The notes below the pieces were generated by a model, which saw only the letters and a list, made by a program, of their open reading frames with translations, was not told where the DNA came from and ran no database searches. DNA of 64,000 nt from Candidatus Sodalis pierantonius str. SOPE (GTDB taxonomy: Bacteria > Pseudomonadota > Gammaproteobacteria > Enterobacterales > Enterobacteriaceae). The stretch is taken from the NCBI RefSeq assembly GCF_000517405.1, contig NZ_CP006568.1, positions 3,906,001 through 3,970,000 on the forward strand. Direction: 5' to 3'. Of the stretch, positions 38,439-47,369 are shown one piece after another. How positions within the stretch are numbered: the stretch's first letter is position 1; every line of letters starts with the position of its first letter. The translations under genes were made by a program, and so were the position numbers.

Positions 38439-39989
38439 TTAGTGATAACTGTCCGGACCTCGGAGGTTTTCGTGAACCAGCATTGATACGCCGGCTCCGT
38501 CCTGGGTGACCTCACTTTCACGACCGTGTTTCAATACGTTGGCTACGAAAGAGCGGTTAATGCACCCTTTCTCCAACGCCAGCGCGCAGGCCTTCTCCAG
38601 TCGCGTCGTCTCATAGCGCCGTTGCAGATTGAGTAGCCCCAGCACGGAGCGGTAAGCCTGCTCCGGATGGGCTTTGCTCTTTTGGATGGACTCGACCACT
38701 TTCAGTGTGCACACACCCACCGACAGCGCCCAACTGCACAGCCTTTCCGGCGTCCACTGACTCTGCCCCTTATGGTTAGCCGGCATGTGCGCCGCCTGAG
38801 TCGTGTGCCTATAGGCATTATCGCTGCGAGGGTGCGTAGCCACGCAGACGCCCTTATGGTGGATTTGCACCAGCCGTTGGGTGGCGATGACGTCAACGCG
38901 CTCGCCAACCAGCGGATGCGGCACCGAGTACCAGTTTTTGCCGTAGTCTATGTGGTAATCAGGTCCCACTCGGGCAACGAGATACTCACTGTATTCCCAT
39001 TGTGTGGGCGGTAGAGGCCCAAGAGCCGGTTTGTCCAGCTGCTCGAAGCGTTCAAGGCGACTTTGTCCGCCGTAATGACGCATCGGGCGCAGATTCAACT
39101 CATGATTGAGTTCTCGTATCACCTGGTTGAGTTCGGCCAGCGAGTAGAACCTACGTTTACGCAACCGGGCCAAAACCCAGCGTTCTACCAGCTGCACAGT
39201 TGATTCTGCCTTCGCCTTGTCTTTCGGTTTTCTCGGGCGCGCCGGTAGCACCACTGTCTCATAGTGATTTGCCAGCGCCTGGTAGCTCTGGTTTATGACC
39301 GGCTCATAGCGGTCAGGGGTGCTGACAGCGCTGCGCAGATTATCAGGTATCATCAGCTCCGGAACCCCACCCATGAAGTGCAGGCAGCGGCTATTGGCGT
39401 TGAGCCACGATGCCATGTCCTGGCCTTCGCAGGCTTCGATATACGCATAGCCTGACACGCCCATGGCAGTGACGAAGATAGCGACCTGGCGTACGCTACC
39501 GGTCGCAGGGTTGACGATAGGTACGGTGGGGCCACAGAAGTCGATGAAGAGCTTTTCGCCAGCCTTGTGCTCCATGCGCATGGAACGCCGCTGCTTCTTT
39601 TTCCAGTCACGGAACAGTGCACAAAACTGTGAGTAACCGAGGGCATCACCGCCCACGGCGGACTGATATTCCATCCAGAGCAGCTGCTTGGTCATGCCCT
39701 TGCGGCTTAACTCGGTATCGATATCAAGCCAGCTGGGTAAAGTATTGATAACTTTTCCGGATTTGCCGGGATAGAGCAGGCGGTCGAGGTCGACGGGGGA
39801 CAGTTCCGCCGGCAATGGCCAGACCAGGTTAGCTACCGTGAATCGGCCGAGGATATCGTGCACGGTAGTATAGCCTATGCCGAGCGCTGCTGCGATAGTG
39901 CGATTCGAGCGACGCTGCTCGAATTTCATACGTAAGATATTAATATAGATGCACATTTCCGTTCTCGCTTTCTTCTTTTTACGTGCCAT
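38439..39989 (-). CDS. istA: IS21-family transposase IstA
   Basis: 516 residues, uninterrupted. The N-terminal HTH (RSNRTIAAALGIGYTTVHDI) is followed by an rve integrase core with Asp in LFIDFCGPTVP, Asp in ELMIPDNLRSA and Glu in DKAKAESTVQLVERW, then a basic C-terminal domain. Sequence looks functional but its partner IstB is broken. Confidence 0.94.
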   Translation of the reverse strand: MARKKKKARTEMCIYINILRMKFEQRRSNRTIAAALGIGYTTVHDILGRFTVANLVWPLPAELSPVDLDRLLYPGKSGKVINTLPSWLDIDTELSRKGMTKQLLWMEYQSAVGGDALGYSQFCALFRDWKKKQRRSMRMEHKAGEKLFIDFCGPTVPIVNPATGSVRQVAIFVTAMGVSGYAYIEACEGQDMASWLNANSRCLHFMGGVPELMIPDNLRSAVSTPDRYEPVINQSYQALANHYETVVLPARPRKPKDKAKAESTVQLVERWVLARLRKRRFYSLAELNQVIRELNHELNLRPMRHYGGQSRLERFEQLDKPALGPLPPTQWEYSEYLVARVGPDYHIDYGKNWYSVPHPLVGERVDVIATQRLVQIHHKGVCVATHPRSDNAYRHTTQAAHMPANHKGQSQWTPERLCSWALSVGVCTLKVVESIQKSKAHPEQAYRSVLGLLNLQRRYETTRLEKACALALEKGCINRSFVANVLKHGRESEVTQDGAGVSMLVHENLRGPDSYH

Positions 39990-40157
39990 GCCATGCCCCC
40001 GGAAGCTAAAAGTCTCCAGAGTATGGCGGAACAGAAGATGAGCGATCGGACAGAATCGGAATCGCTGATCGGGCGACCGGAATCAGTGATCGGATGAAAT
40101 CAGAATTAGTGATCGGGTGAAATCGGAATCAGTGATCGGATGTGACCGGAACCAGCA

Positions 40158-40556
40158 ACTGTCGCTGTAATAGCCCGGCACCGCCGGCACAAAGGCGGAT
40201 TCGTCATTATTAATGCCGGCGTCGCTGAATACCTGATAAACCGGTTTGATGGCGTGGCTAGCCATCATTGTGGCGGTACCTACCTCGTAAACTTGCAGAA
40301 TAGCCGGCGCATTGCCGGTGCGCCAGGCGGCGATGCCGGCAGCCAGCTCTTGCGGGTAAGCGCCCTTATAAACCGGCACGATGCGATAATCCGGGTGTGT
40401 CTGGTTGAAACGGGTGGCCAGGCTCTCCACCTCTTTTCCCAGTTCACCTTCCATGGCATGCCAGAACGGAATTTCCGTTACCGCCCAGGCGATTTGACTG
40501 ACGACCAACATAAGCACGGCGCAAAGCGACGCAGTGCGGACAAAGGGGTTTACCAT
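40158..40556 (-). pseudogene. ugpB: UgpB periplasmic binding protein, N-terminal part
   Basis: Start ATG 40556 with a signal peptide (MVNPFVRTASLCAVLMLVVS to IAWA), then VTEIPFWHAMEGELGKEVES, GNAPAILQVYEVGTATMMAS and PAVPGYYSDS, where IS21 begins. The duplicated ACTGT at the junction lets the two halves be rejoined as YYSDSKTG, matching E. coli UgpB. Confidence 0.95.
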
Positions 40557-40792
40557 GCCGTTCTTCTGAAACCTGAAGTCATTAACGGCCTGTAACATGA
40601 CATGCCAAGATGACAGAAAAATAACGTCGGCGTGACAGCGCCGTGACGGCCAGAGGATGGGGGGATTGATGATGGCGAGGGCGCCGGCGGCAGGATATCG
40701 TGCGGTAAACGGCGGTAAGTGCGCTATACTGTCGCCGACGATCTTCGCCTCTACATGCGAATCGGGATAATGGTAACGGCTGTAAGGAACCC

Positions 40793-41191
40793 ATGAAACT
40801 GACGATTGAACGGCTGACGGTATTAAGCCCCCAGGATAAGCTTGATCTGGCAAAGATTTGGCCTGCCGTGGATGTCGACGCGCTACACCACCAGCTTACC
40901 GGCTCCAACGCGCTGTTCGTCGCGCGGTTCAACGATCGGCTGTTAGGGGCGGTGCGGGTCGAGATAGATGCCGCCTGGGGTGAGGGCCGGCTAGTGGGAC
41001 TGCGCGTGCGGCCGGAAACCCGTCGGCGCGGCGTTGGCCTTTATCTATTGGATGAAACCCGTCGCCAGATGCCCGGTATCATCTATTGGTGGCTTAGCAA
41101 TCAACAACCGCTGGAGGATGCCGCCCTAATGGGGAAATTCATGACCTCCTGCGGCTTTCACGAAGAGCCCGACGGCTGGCATCAGCGCTAA
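40793..41191 (+). CDS. panM: PanD maturation factor (GNAT-like)
   Basis: 132 residues with AAGGA before ATG 40793. GNAT fold with the acetyl-CoA loop RVRPETRRRGVGLYLLDE and C-terminal MTSCGFHEEPDGW. In E. coli PanM (PanZ, YhhK) with CoA triggers self-cleavage of pro-PanD to active aspartate decarboxylase, giving beta-alanine for pantothenate. In E. coli panM lies between the liv genes; here livKHMGF and livJ are absent on both sides. Intact. Confidence 0.88.
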   Translation: MKLTIERLTVLSPQDKLDLAKIWPAVDVDALHHQLTGSNALFVARFNDRLLGAVRVEIDAAWGEGRLVGLRVRPETRRRGVGLYLLDETRRQMPGIIYWWLSNQQPLEDAALMGKFMTSCGFHEEPDGWHQR

Positions 41192-41402
41192 CCGCCCGCC
41201 GCGGTCGATCGCCGGACACCGAACTGGCGGTCTATACCCCCTTCCATGACCGCAAATCCCCCGCCGCCGACCGCCAGCTGAGCCCGTTTTCCTAACCACC
41301 ACACATCCGCGCCCGCCAAGCCGCCTTGGCACCGCCCAGCAGCAGGGCGCAGGGGTTGATGCCACATTGCCGCTTTACGCCCCCTGGCCTGGCGCCACGC
41401 AG

Positions 41403-41435
41403 AAAAAAAACAGCCGATGAAAATCCATCGGCTGT
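41403..41435 (-). terminator. rpoH terminator
   Basis: Ten-base perfect stem ACAGCCGATG (41410-41419) and CATCGGCTGT (41426-41435), 6-base loop, followed on the minus strand by eight T. About 70 bases past the rpoH stop. Confidence 0.92.
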
Positions 41436-41506
41436 GAGCGTCGCGTATGGCTGTAGGCGATGCGCTCGTTACGCTACGCGTGCAGCGGGAAATCGCCGTA
41501 CTGTCG

Positions 41507-42364
41507 TCAGGCCTCAATCGCCAGACGCATTTTCTTCATGGCATTTTTTTCAAGCTGGCGCACGCGCTCCGCGGAAACCCCGTACCGATCGGCCAGCTCC
41601 TGCAGCGTGCTTTTGTTGTCGTCATCCAGCCAGCGCGCGCGGATGATGTCCTGGCTGCGCTCATCGAGACCCTCCAGCGCCGCGCTCAGCTTGTCGGCGG
41701 CGTGATCGTCCCAGTTGTCCTCTTCAATGCCGTCGGCGAAATCGGACGATTTGTCCTGTAGGTAAAGCATGGGCGCCATCGGCTGCCCTTCGCGGGTGTC
41801 ATCTTCCGGCGTGGGATCGAAGGTCATATCCTGCGCGGCCATGCGGGACTCCATTTCACGGACATCCTTGCTGGTCACGCCCAGCTCTTTAGCCACCATT
41901 TCCACTTCGTCCTGGTTAAACCAGCCCAGGCGCTGCTTGGTTTTACGCAGGTTAAAGAACAGCTTGCGCTGCGCCTTGGTGGTCGCCACTTTCACAATAC
42001 GCCAGTTGCGCAGCACGTATTCGTGGATTTCCGCCTTGATCCAGTGGACCGCAAACGACACCAGCCGCACGCCCACTTCCGGGTTGAAACGGCGGACGGC
42101 TTTCATCAGGCCGATGTTGCCTTCCTGAATCAGGTCAGCCTGAGGCAGGCCGTAACCGGAATAGTTACGCGCAATATGAACAACAAAGCGCAGGTGAGAC
42201 AGGATCAGCTGCTTGGCCGCCTCCAAATCGCCCTGGTAATGCAACCGTTCAGCCAGCGCCCGCTCTTCCTCCGCCGTCAGCATCGGATAGGCATTGGCGA
42301 CCCTGACATAGGCTTCCAGACTGCCCTGGGAAACATAGGCTAAAACTTGCATATCTTTGATCAT
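41507..42364 (-). CDS. rpoH: RNA polymerase sigma-32 (heat shock)
   Basis: 285 residues, full length. Region 2 (LILSHLRFVVHIARNYSGYG, LIQEGNIGLMKAVRRFNPEVG, SFAVHWIKAEIHEYVLRNW), the RpoH box QRKLFFNLRKTKQR and region 4 with STLQELADRYGVSAERVRQL are intact. Directs transcription of chaperone and protease genes; in E. coli its level is controlled by mRNA folding, DnaK/GroEL and FtsH. GAGAGG lies 6 bases before ATG 42364. Follows ftsX as in enterobacteria. Confidence 0.97.
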   Translation of the reverse strand: MIKDMQVLAYVSQGSLEAYVRVANAYPMLTAEEERALAERLHYQGDLEAAKQLILSHLRFVVHIARNYSGYGLPQADLIQEGNIGLMKAVRRFNPEVGVRLVSFAVHWIKAEIHEYVLRNWRIVKVATTKAQRKLFFNLRKTKQRLGWFNQDEVEMVAKELGVTSKDVREMESRMAAQDMTFDPTPEDDTREGQPMAPMLYLQDKSSDFADGIEEDNWDDHAADKLSAALEGLDERSQDIIRARWLDDDNKSTLQELADRYGVSAERVRQLEKNAMKKMRLAIEA

Positions 42365-42520
42365 TCATGACCTCTCGCTAGAAACTTGGACGCCGTTCTA
42401 CAGAAAGCCCGCACCAGGACGCGACTTCCCGTTATTGAACGGCCGATAATAAGACCACGATCCCGTCGGTGAGTTCAGCAACCGCGGCCTTTATCCCGAT
42501 CTTATTATACCAAAAAAATG

Positions 42521-43537
42521 TTAGTCAGGTGTAAACCGGCGTAAATGTTGTACCGTCGCCAGCCAGGCCGCAAGCCAACCGATCATGGACGAAATCAGCA
42601 GCAAGAGGATGGCTTCATCCCAGCTCAAGCCGTGCAGCACGAACGTGGTGCCAAACACCGCCGCCACGTTCGCCACCACCGATTCGAGCTGCCAGACCAG
42701 TGTGCCTGACAAAATCAGCGACAGCACCGCGCCGCCCAGCCCCAGCAGCGACCCGCCGTTTAAAAAGGGCCTTAGGATAAACCCATCGGTGGCGCCGATC
42801 AATTTCATGACGTTGATGGTATCGCGCCGGCTGAAAATACTCAGACGGATGCTGTTGCCGATAACCAGGAAAACCGCGATGACCATCAGGATACCTATCA
42901 TGGCGGAGACCTTGCCGACCAGGCCGGTCAACGCCGCCAGACGGGCGAACCAGCTGTCGTCCATGCGCACCTCGTCCACGCCTTGGGTGGCGGCGACACG
43001 GTCGCGCAGCGTCTTAAGCGTGTCGGCGCTCTGGAAATTGACCTTTGGCGTGATAATGGCCACCGCCGGCAGCGGATTTTCCTCCAGCATGTCCATCGCG
43101 CCGCCAAAGCCCGACCAGTTGCGGAACTCGCCCATCGCCTCTTCGCGCGAAAGGTAGTTGACCTTGGCGACGCCGCCCTCCAGCTTGAGGACGCCAATCA
43201 CCTTCAAGGCGGCATCGTCATCCAGCACTTTATCCAGGTACACCGTCAGCTGTGGCGTGAGGTACCACTGCTCCGCCGCCTGGCTGACGTTTTTCCATAC
43301 CAGATAACATAAACTGGGCAACGTCAATGAAATGGCAATCACCATCACGGTTAACAGCGTAGCCAGCGGCTGACGCCCCATATCCGCCAGCGTATTCAGC
43401 CAGACATAGCGCCACTGCTGCTTCCAACCACCGCGCAGCACCTTGGATTTCGCCGCTTTCGCCCCCCCCGCCGTCTGCAAGCGCGGCGCTTTTGCCGGCT
43501 TGTTCGCGCGCGTGGGCCGGTTGAATTTATTCGCCAT
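42521..43537 (-). CDS. ftsX: Cell division protein FtsX
   Basis: 338 residues from ATG 43537 (MANKFNRPTRANKPAK), which overlaps the ftsE end by 11 bases. Four membrane spans with a periplasmic domain after the first (YLDKVLDDDAALK, VNYLSREEAMGEFRNWSGFG). With FtsE forms an ABC-type complex at the septum that controls EnvC and amidases. C-terminal IGWLAAWLATVQHLRRFTP is conserved. Intact. Confidence 0.96.
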   Translation of the reverse strand: MANKFNRPTRANKPAKAPRLQTAGGAKAAKSKVLRGGWKQQWRYVWLNTLADMGRQPLATLLTVMVIAISLTLPSLCYLVWKNVSQAAEQWYLTPQLTVYLDKVLDDDAALKVIGVLKLEGGVAKVNYLSREEAMGEFRNWSGFGGAMDMLEENPLPAVAIITPKVNFQSADTLKTLRDRVAATQGVDEVRMDDSWFARLAALTGLVGKVSAMIGILMVIAVFLVIGNSIRLSIFSRRDTINVMKLIGATDGFILRPFLNGGSLLGLGGAVLSLILSGTLVWQLESVVANVAAVFGTTFVLHGLSWDEAILLLLISSMIGWLAAWLATVQHLRRFTPD

Positions 43538-44195
43538 GGACGCCCCCGGACATTCTTCCCTGATTGAGCGTAAAGATACGGTAATTCCGGCGCGCAATCA
43601 GCCCGGTATCGTGAGTCGTCATCAGCACCGTCACGCCGACGCGGTTAAATTCTTCAAACAGACGCAATATGCCCTCGGACAGCGCGTCGTCCAAGTTGCC
43701 CGTCGGCTCGTCCGCCAGCAACACCGCCGGCTTGTTGACCACAGCGCGGGCAATGCCGATGCGCTGCTGTTCGCCGCCCGATAATTGCACCGGGAAATTG
43801 CGCGCTTTATCCAGCAGGCCGACTTTATCCAGCGCCGCCGAGACCCGGCGGCGGATATTCTCAAGGCTGGCGCCGGCGATCACCAGCGGCATCGCCACAT
43901 TGTCATAAACGGTCCGGTCCATGAGCAGATGATGATCTTGAAAGATCATCCCGATCTGACGGCGCAGAAACGGGATTTCGCTGTTTTTCAGCCGGCTGAT
44001 ATCGTGACCGCCAAATAAAATATGCCCCGCGCTCGGGCGCTCTATGCCGCATATCAGTTTCAGCAGGGTACTTTTCCCCGCCCCGGAATGGCCGGTCAGA
44101 AACGCCATCTCAGCCGGACGGAGGTGAAAATCCACCCCTTGCAGCGCCTGTCGTCCGCCAAGATAGGCTTTGCTGACTTGTTCAACGCGAATCAT
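43527..44195 (-). CDS. ftsE: Cell division ATP-binding protein FtsE
   Basis: 222 residues. Walker A GHSGAGKST, Q-loop MIFQDHHLL, signature LSGGEQQRIGIARA, Walker B VLLADEPTGNLD and switch His MTTHDTG all present. Cytoplasmic ATPase partner of FtsX. Follows ftsY by 6 bases in the ftsYEX operon. Confidence 0.97.
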   Translation of the reverse strand: MIRVEQVSKAYLGGRQALQGVDFHLRPAEMAFLTGHSGAGKSTLLKLICGIERPSAGHILFGGHDISRLKNSEIPFLRRQIGMIFQDHHLLMDRTVYDNVAMPLVIAGASLENIRRRVSAALDKVGLLDKARNFPVQLSGGEQQRIGIARAVVNKPAVLLADEPTGNLDDALSEGILRLFEEFNRVGVTVLMTTHDTGLIARRNYRIFTLNQGRMSGGVHGE

Positions 44196-44201
44196 CCTTT
44201 T

Positions 44202-45656
44202 TTAATCCTCTCGGGCAAAAAGTGCCTCAATAAAATCGTCGGCTTTAAACGGCCGCAAATCCTCAATACCCTCCCCTACGCCAATATAGCGAATCGGGAT
44301 ACCGAAGCGGTCCGCCACGGCAAAAATGACCCCGCCTTTGGCGGTGCCGTCCAATTTGGTCAGCGCGATGCCGGTCAGTCCCACCGCGTCACTGAATAAG
44401 TTGGTTTGGCTGACAGCATTCTGCCCGGTGCTGGCATCGAGGGTCAGCATAACCTCATGGGGGGCCTCAACGTCCAGCTTTTTCATTACCCGAACGATTT
44501 TCTTCAGCTCGTCCATCAGGTACGCTTTATTCTGCAACCGCCCCGCGGTATCCGCTATCAGCACATCAATACCGCGCGCTTTGGCCGCCTGGATTGCGTC
44601 GAAGATAACCGACGTGGAGTCGGCGCCGGTCTGTTGCGCCACCACCGGGATACGGTTGCGCTCGCCCCAGACCTGAAGCTGCTCCACCGCCGCGGCGCGG
44701 AAGGTATCCCCCGCCGCCAGCATGACGCTTTTGCCTTCGGCCTGATATTGCCGGGCGAGTTTGCCAATGGTGGTGGTTTTCCCCACGCCGTTAACGCCGA
44801 CCATCAGGATAACGAACGGCGTCTTGCCCGTCACCTCCAGCGGCCGCTCGACATTACCGAGGATGGCCGCCATATCCACGCGCAATTGGCTGTACAGCGC
44901 TTCGGCGTCCTTAAGATGGCGGCGTTCGGCATGGGCAGTCAAACCCTCGATTATTTTGCGCGTGGTATCGACGCCCACGTCGGCGACCAGCAATTGCTCT
45001 TCCAATTCCTCGAACAAATCATCATCGATTTTCTTGCCGCGGAACAATCCGATAAATCCGGATCCCAAGTTCTGTCGCGTCTTCACCAGACTGTTTTTCA
45101 GTCGGGCAAAGAATCCGGCGCGCTCGGGCGCCGGAGGCACGCCGTCTTCCGCCGGCCGCGGTACGGTATCCTCATAGGGGATGACATCTGCGGCCAATAT
45201 TAGCGCCGCGCTGGCATCCTGACGGTTTTCCGGCGCCGCGGCATCGGCAATCACGATCGACGAGGCGACGGCGTCGTCTTCGGAGGGCGCGGCGGCAGAA
45301 GCAGCGGCCATCGGCGTTTTATCGCCGGCGTCGGCGTGGCTCCGCCGCGTCGCCACCTGTTCGGTAAGAGACACAATTTCAGCGGCGATGCGCTGTGCGT
45401 CACGCTCGCGGGCGGGGACATCCGGTGCCGAGGGCCGCTCAGCGGCGGGCGTTTGCGCCTTCGCCTCCGCTAACGCCTCTTCGTCGGCATCCGCCGCCTC
45501 CCCGCGCGCCGCGGTGGTAGCAACTGGCGAGTCGGTTTCGCCCCCGGCGCCGGTGGCGTCGGTCTCCCGTCCGGCTTCCGGCTCGCTGATCGCGTCATCG
45601 TCCTGACGGTTAAAGCCTAACCAGGAAAGGAAACCGCGTTTTTTCTCTTTTGCCAT
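44202..45656 (-). CDS. ftsY: Signal recognition particle receptor FtsY
   Basis: 484 residues. The N-terminal A domain (1-190) is acidic and Ala-rich, variable in this family. The NG domain follows: N domain LVKTRQNLGSGFIGLFRGKK, G1 MVGVNGVGKTTTIGKLARQY, G2 AAGDTFRAAAVEQL, DTAGRLQNKAYLM, LTKLDGTAKGG and GVGEGIEDLRPF. GTPase receptor for ribosome-SRP complexes at the inner membrane. Divergent from rsmD. Confidence 0.96.
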   Translation of the reverse strand: MAKEKKRGFLSWLGFNRQDDDAISEPEAGRETDATGAGGETDSPVATTAARGEAADADEEALAEAKAQTPAAERPSAPDVPARERDAQRIAAEIVSLTEQVATRRSHADAGDKTPMAAASAAAPSEDDAVASSIVIADAAAPENRQDASAALILAADVIPYEDTVPRPAEDGVPPAPERAGFFARLKNSLVKTRQNLGSGFIGLFRGKKIDDDLFEELEEQLLVADVGVDTTRKIIEGLTAHAERRHLKDAEALYSQLRVDMAAILGNVERPLEVTGKTPFVILMVGVNGVGKTTTIGKLARQYQAEGKSVMLAAGDTFRAAAVEQLQVWGERNRIPVVAQQTGADSTSVIFDAIQAAKARGIDVLIADTAGRLQNKAYLMDELKKIVRVMKKLDVEAPHEVMLTLDASTGQNAVSQTNLFSDAVGLTGIALTKLDGTAKGGVIFAVADRFGIPIRYIGVGEGIEDLRPFKADDFIEALFARED

Positions 45657-45885
45657 TTGCGACTACACTCCTCGCCCAAGATAGAGGGCGGATAAATAAC
45701 CTGTCTGATAATACTCAGAGTTTACCACTTTACCCCGGCGGGCAACATGCGTCGCGGCAGGGTTTTGTCTTACGGGACAAATCAAATGCGAATTACCATT
45801 TCCCCCGCCTCTTTGCCCCGCTAGAATAGACCATCGTTGACATTCGTTGTGGTCTTTACGCGCTTTGACTCGTAACAAGATATCT

Positions 45886-46491
45886 ATGGCAAATAACAAT
45901 ACCGCCCGCTCCGCCGGACAAATTCGTATCATCGGCGGGCGCTGGCGCGGTCGTAAGCTGCCGGTGCCCAACAGCCCGGGTCTGAGGCCGACCACCGATC
46001 GCGTGCGTGAGACGCTGTTCAACTGGCTGGCGCCCGTTATTCAGGAGGCGCGCTGCCTGGATTGTTTCGCCGGCAGCGGCGCGTTGGGTCTGGAGGCGCT
46101 TTCGCACGGTGCCGCCAGCGTCACGCTGCTGGAGCAGGATCGTGCGGTCAGCGCGCAGCTCACCAAGAATCTGCAGGTATTGCAGGCGCAGCAGGGTCAG
46201 GTCATCACCGCCGACAGCCTGCGCTGGCTCGCACAGCCGGGTGATGCGTTCAATGTGGTCTTTATCGATCCCCCCTTCCGGCAAGGCATGATAACCAACA
46301 CCGTGGCCACTCTGGAGCGGCACCGGCGTCTGGCCGACGACGCCTGGATTTACATTGAAACCGAAACGGAAGGCCCCTCTCCCGAAGTGCCGCCCCACTG
46401 GCAGCTACATCGGGAAAAAATCGCCGGGCAAGTAGCGTACCGGCTCTACATCCGTCACGCTACGCCGGAGAAGCACTATTATACTGATTAA
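45886..46491 (+). CDS. rsmD: 16S rRNA (guanine966-N2)-methyltransferase
   Basis: 201 residues from ATG 45886 (MANNNTARSAGQIRIIGGRW). SAM motif I CLDCFAGSGALGLEALS and catalytic motif VVFIDPPFRQG are present, with the RPTTDRVRETLFNWL signature. The frame extends 13 codons upstream, without similarity. Modifies G966 of 16S rRNA on the assembling 30S. Followed immediately by yhhL. Confidence 0.95.
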   Translation: MANNNTARSAGQIRIIGGRWRGRKLPVPNSPGLRPTTDRVRETLFNWLAPVIQEARCLDCFAGSGALGLEALSHGAASVTLLEQDRAVSAQLTKNLQVLQAQQGQVITADSLRWLAQPGDAFNVVFIDPPFRQGMITNTVATLERHRRLADDAWIYIETETEGPSPEVPPHWQLHREKIAGQVAYRLYIRHATPEKHYYTD

Positions 46492-46492
46492 T

Positions 46493-46768
46493 TTGGGCCG
46501 TCTGTTAATGCTGATGGTATGGGGATTTTTGTTGTTCAACCTGATTCAACCGTTCCCTAAACCACTGAAATATTTCCTTGATATTGGTCTTTTTTTCATG
46601 GTGGCAATGCATGCGCTGCAACTGACGCTACTGAAAGCCACGCTGACCAAAGATGAGGCCAAACCCAGCGCCGCTTTTCAGACGCGGGTGTTTCTTTTCG
46701 GCGTGTTTGAAATGGTCGCCTGGCAGAAAAAGCAGCGGGCACAGCGCCCCGCTGGCCGCGGTCGCTAA
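46493..46768 (+). CDS. yhhL: YhhL, small membrane protein (DUF1145)
   Basis: 91 residues if it starts at TTG 46493. E. coli YhhL as I recall begins with Leu-Ile/Leu-Asn-Leu-Gly-Arg; here the corresponding upstream codons are ATA-CTG-ATT-AAT-TTG (46481-46495), so the usual ATG appears to have become ATA, inside the rsmD 3' end. Two membrane spans (LLMLMVWGFLLFNLIQPF, YFLDIGLFFMVAMHALQ) and FLFGVFEMVAWQKK. Function unknown. Translation may be weak or start at an internal codon. Confidence 0.7.
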   Translation: MGRLLMLMVWGFLLFNLIQPFPKPLKYFLDIGLFFMVAMHALQLTLLKATLTKDEAKPSAAFQTRVFLFGVFEMVAWQKKQRAQRPAGRGR

Positions 46769-46843
46769 CGCCTCAAGACTACGCCGAAACACCAACGCCC
46801 CGCGGACGGGGCAACGACGGTTTAACGGTATCTTGCCGAAGGA

Positions 46844-47164
46844 TTACGGTTTTTTACCGGGCAAATAGGGAAACATCGTCACGTTATCGCCCAGATCGAA
46901 AATGCGGGCGCTGCCCCTTTCCGTCACGACGTCGATACGAATGACCGCCTGCAGCGGAATGTAACTGCGGCTAACGCCGCTGAACTCCGTCTTCAGTTTT
47001 TCTTCGGAGGGGTCGACCACCAGGCTGCCGTGGCTGCTGAACACAAAATCGCCGATTTCGATAAAGCCGAACAGGGGGCTTTGACTCAGCTCACGTACAA
47101 ATAACTGATAATTTTTTCCATTATTAATAAACTGAATACGATAAATAGGCTGCTCGCTGCTCAT
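46844..47164 (-). CDS. DUF1820 family protein
   Basis: 106 residues, soluble. IYRIQFINNGKNYQLFVREL, SPLFGFIEIGDFVF, VVDPSEEKLKTEFSGV and RSYIPLQAVIRIDVV match the DUF1820 pattern as I recall it from Pseudomonas and other gammaproteobacteria. Function unknown. It occupies the place of yhhM, but is not similar to it. Intact. Confidence 0.75.
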   Translation of the reverse strand: MSSEQPIYRIQFINNGKNYQLFVRELSQSPLFGFIEIGDFVFSSHGSLVVDPSEEKLKTEFSGVSRSYIPLQAVIRIDVVTERGSARIFDLGDNVTMFPYLPGKKP

Positions 47165-47369
47165 AAGCCTGCTGTCTCCCGCAATGTGTACGCATGAATT
47201 GCGCAGGAAAAAAGTGGCGCTAACATAGCATGATGACCGACAACGCGCATCTGCCTCGACAAGGATGTCAAAGTCAGGACACGCCAGCGCCGTTGCGCGA
47301 TGCTCCAGACGGCCGCCATCACGGGCCAGATCGCCGACATTTACTCACCACGCACCAAAAGGAACGCCA

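Larger units (their letters stand above)
36236..40157. mobile_element. IS21-family element inserted in ugpB, itself carrying IS256
   Basis: Ends read TGCAGATTCCGACGTATCC (left) and, inverted, TGCTGGTTCCGGTCACATCC (right), the TG...CA termini of IS21. Five-base duplication ACTGT flanks it (36231-36235 and 40158-40162). Inside each end several imperfect copies of a (T)TCCGAT..CCGATCA motif recur, the multiple transposase-binding repeats typical of the family (left 36242-37660 apart from the IS256; right about 40030-40150). Without the nested IS256 and its duplication it is about 2.6 kb. Carries istA (intact) and istB (broken). Confidence 0.93.

Noticed and set aside
46788..46815. Possible terminator after yhhL (CGCCCCG CGGA CGGGGC)
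   Set aside because: The stem is good but only short mixed T/A follows on either strand; not strong enough to list.
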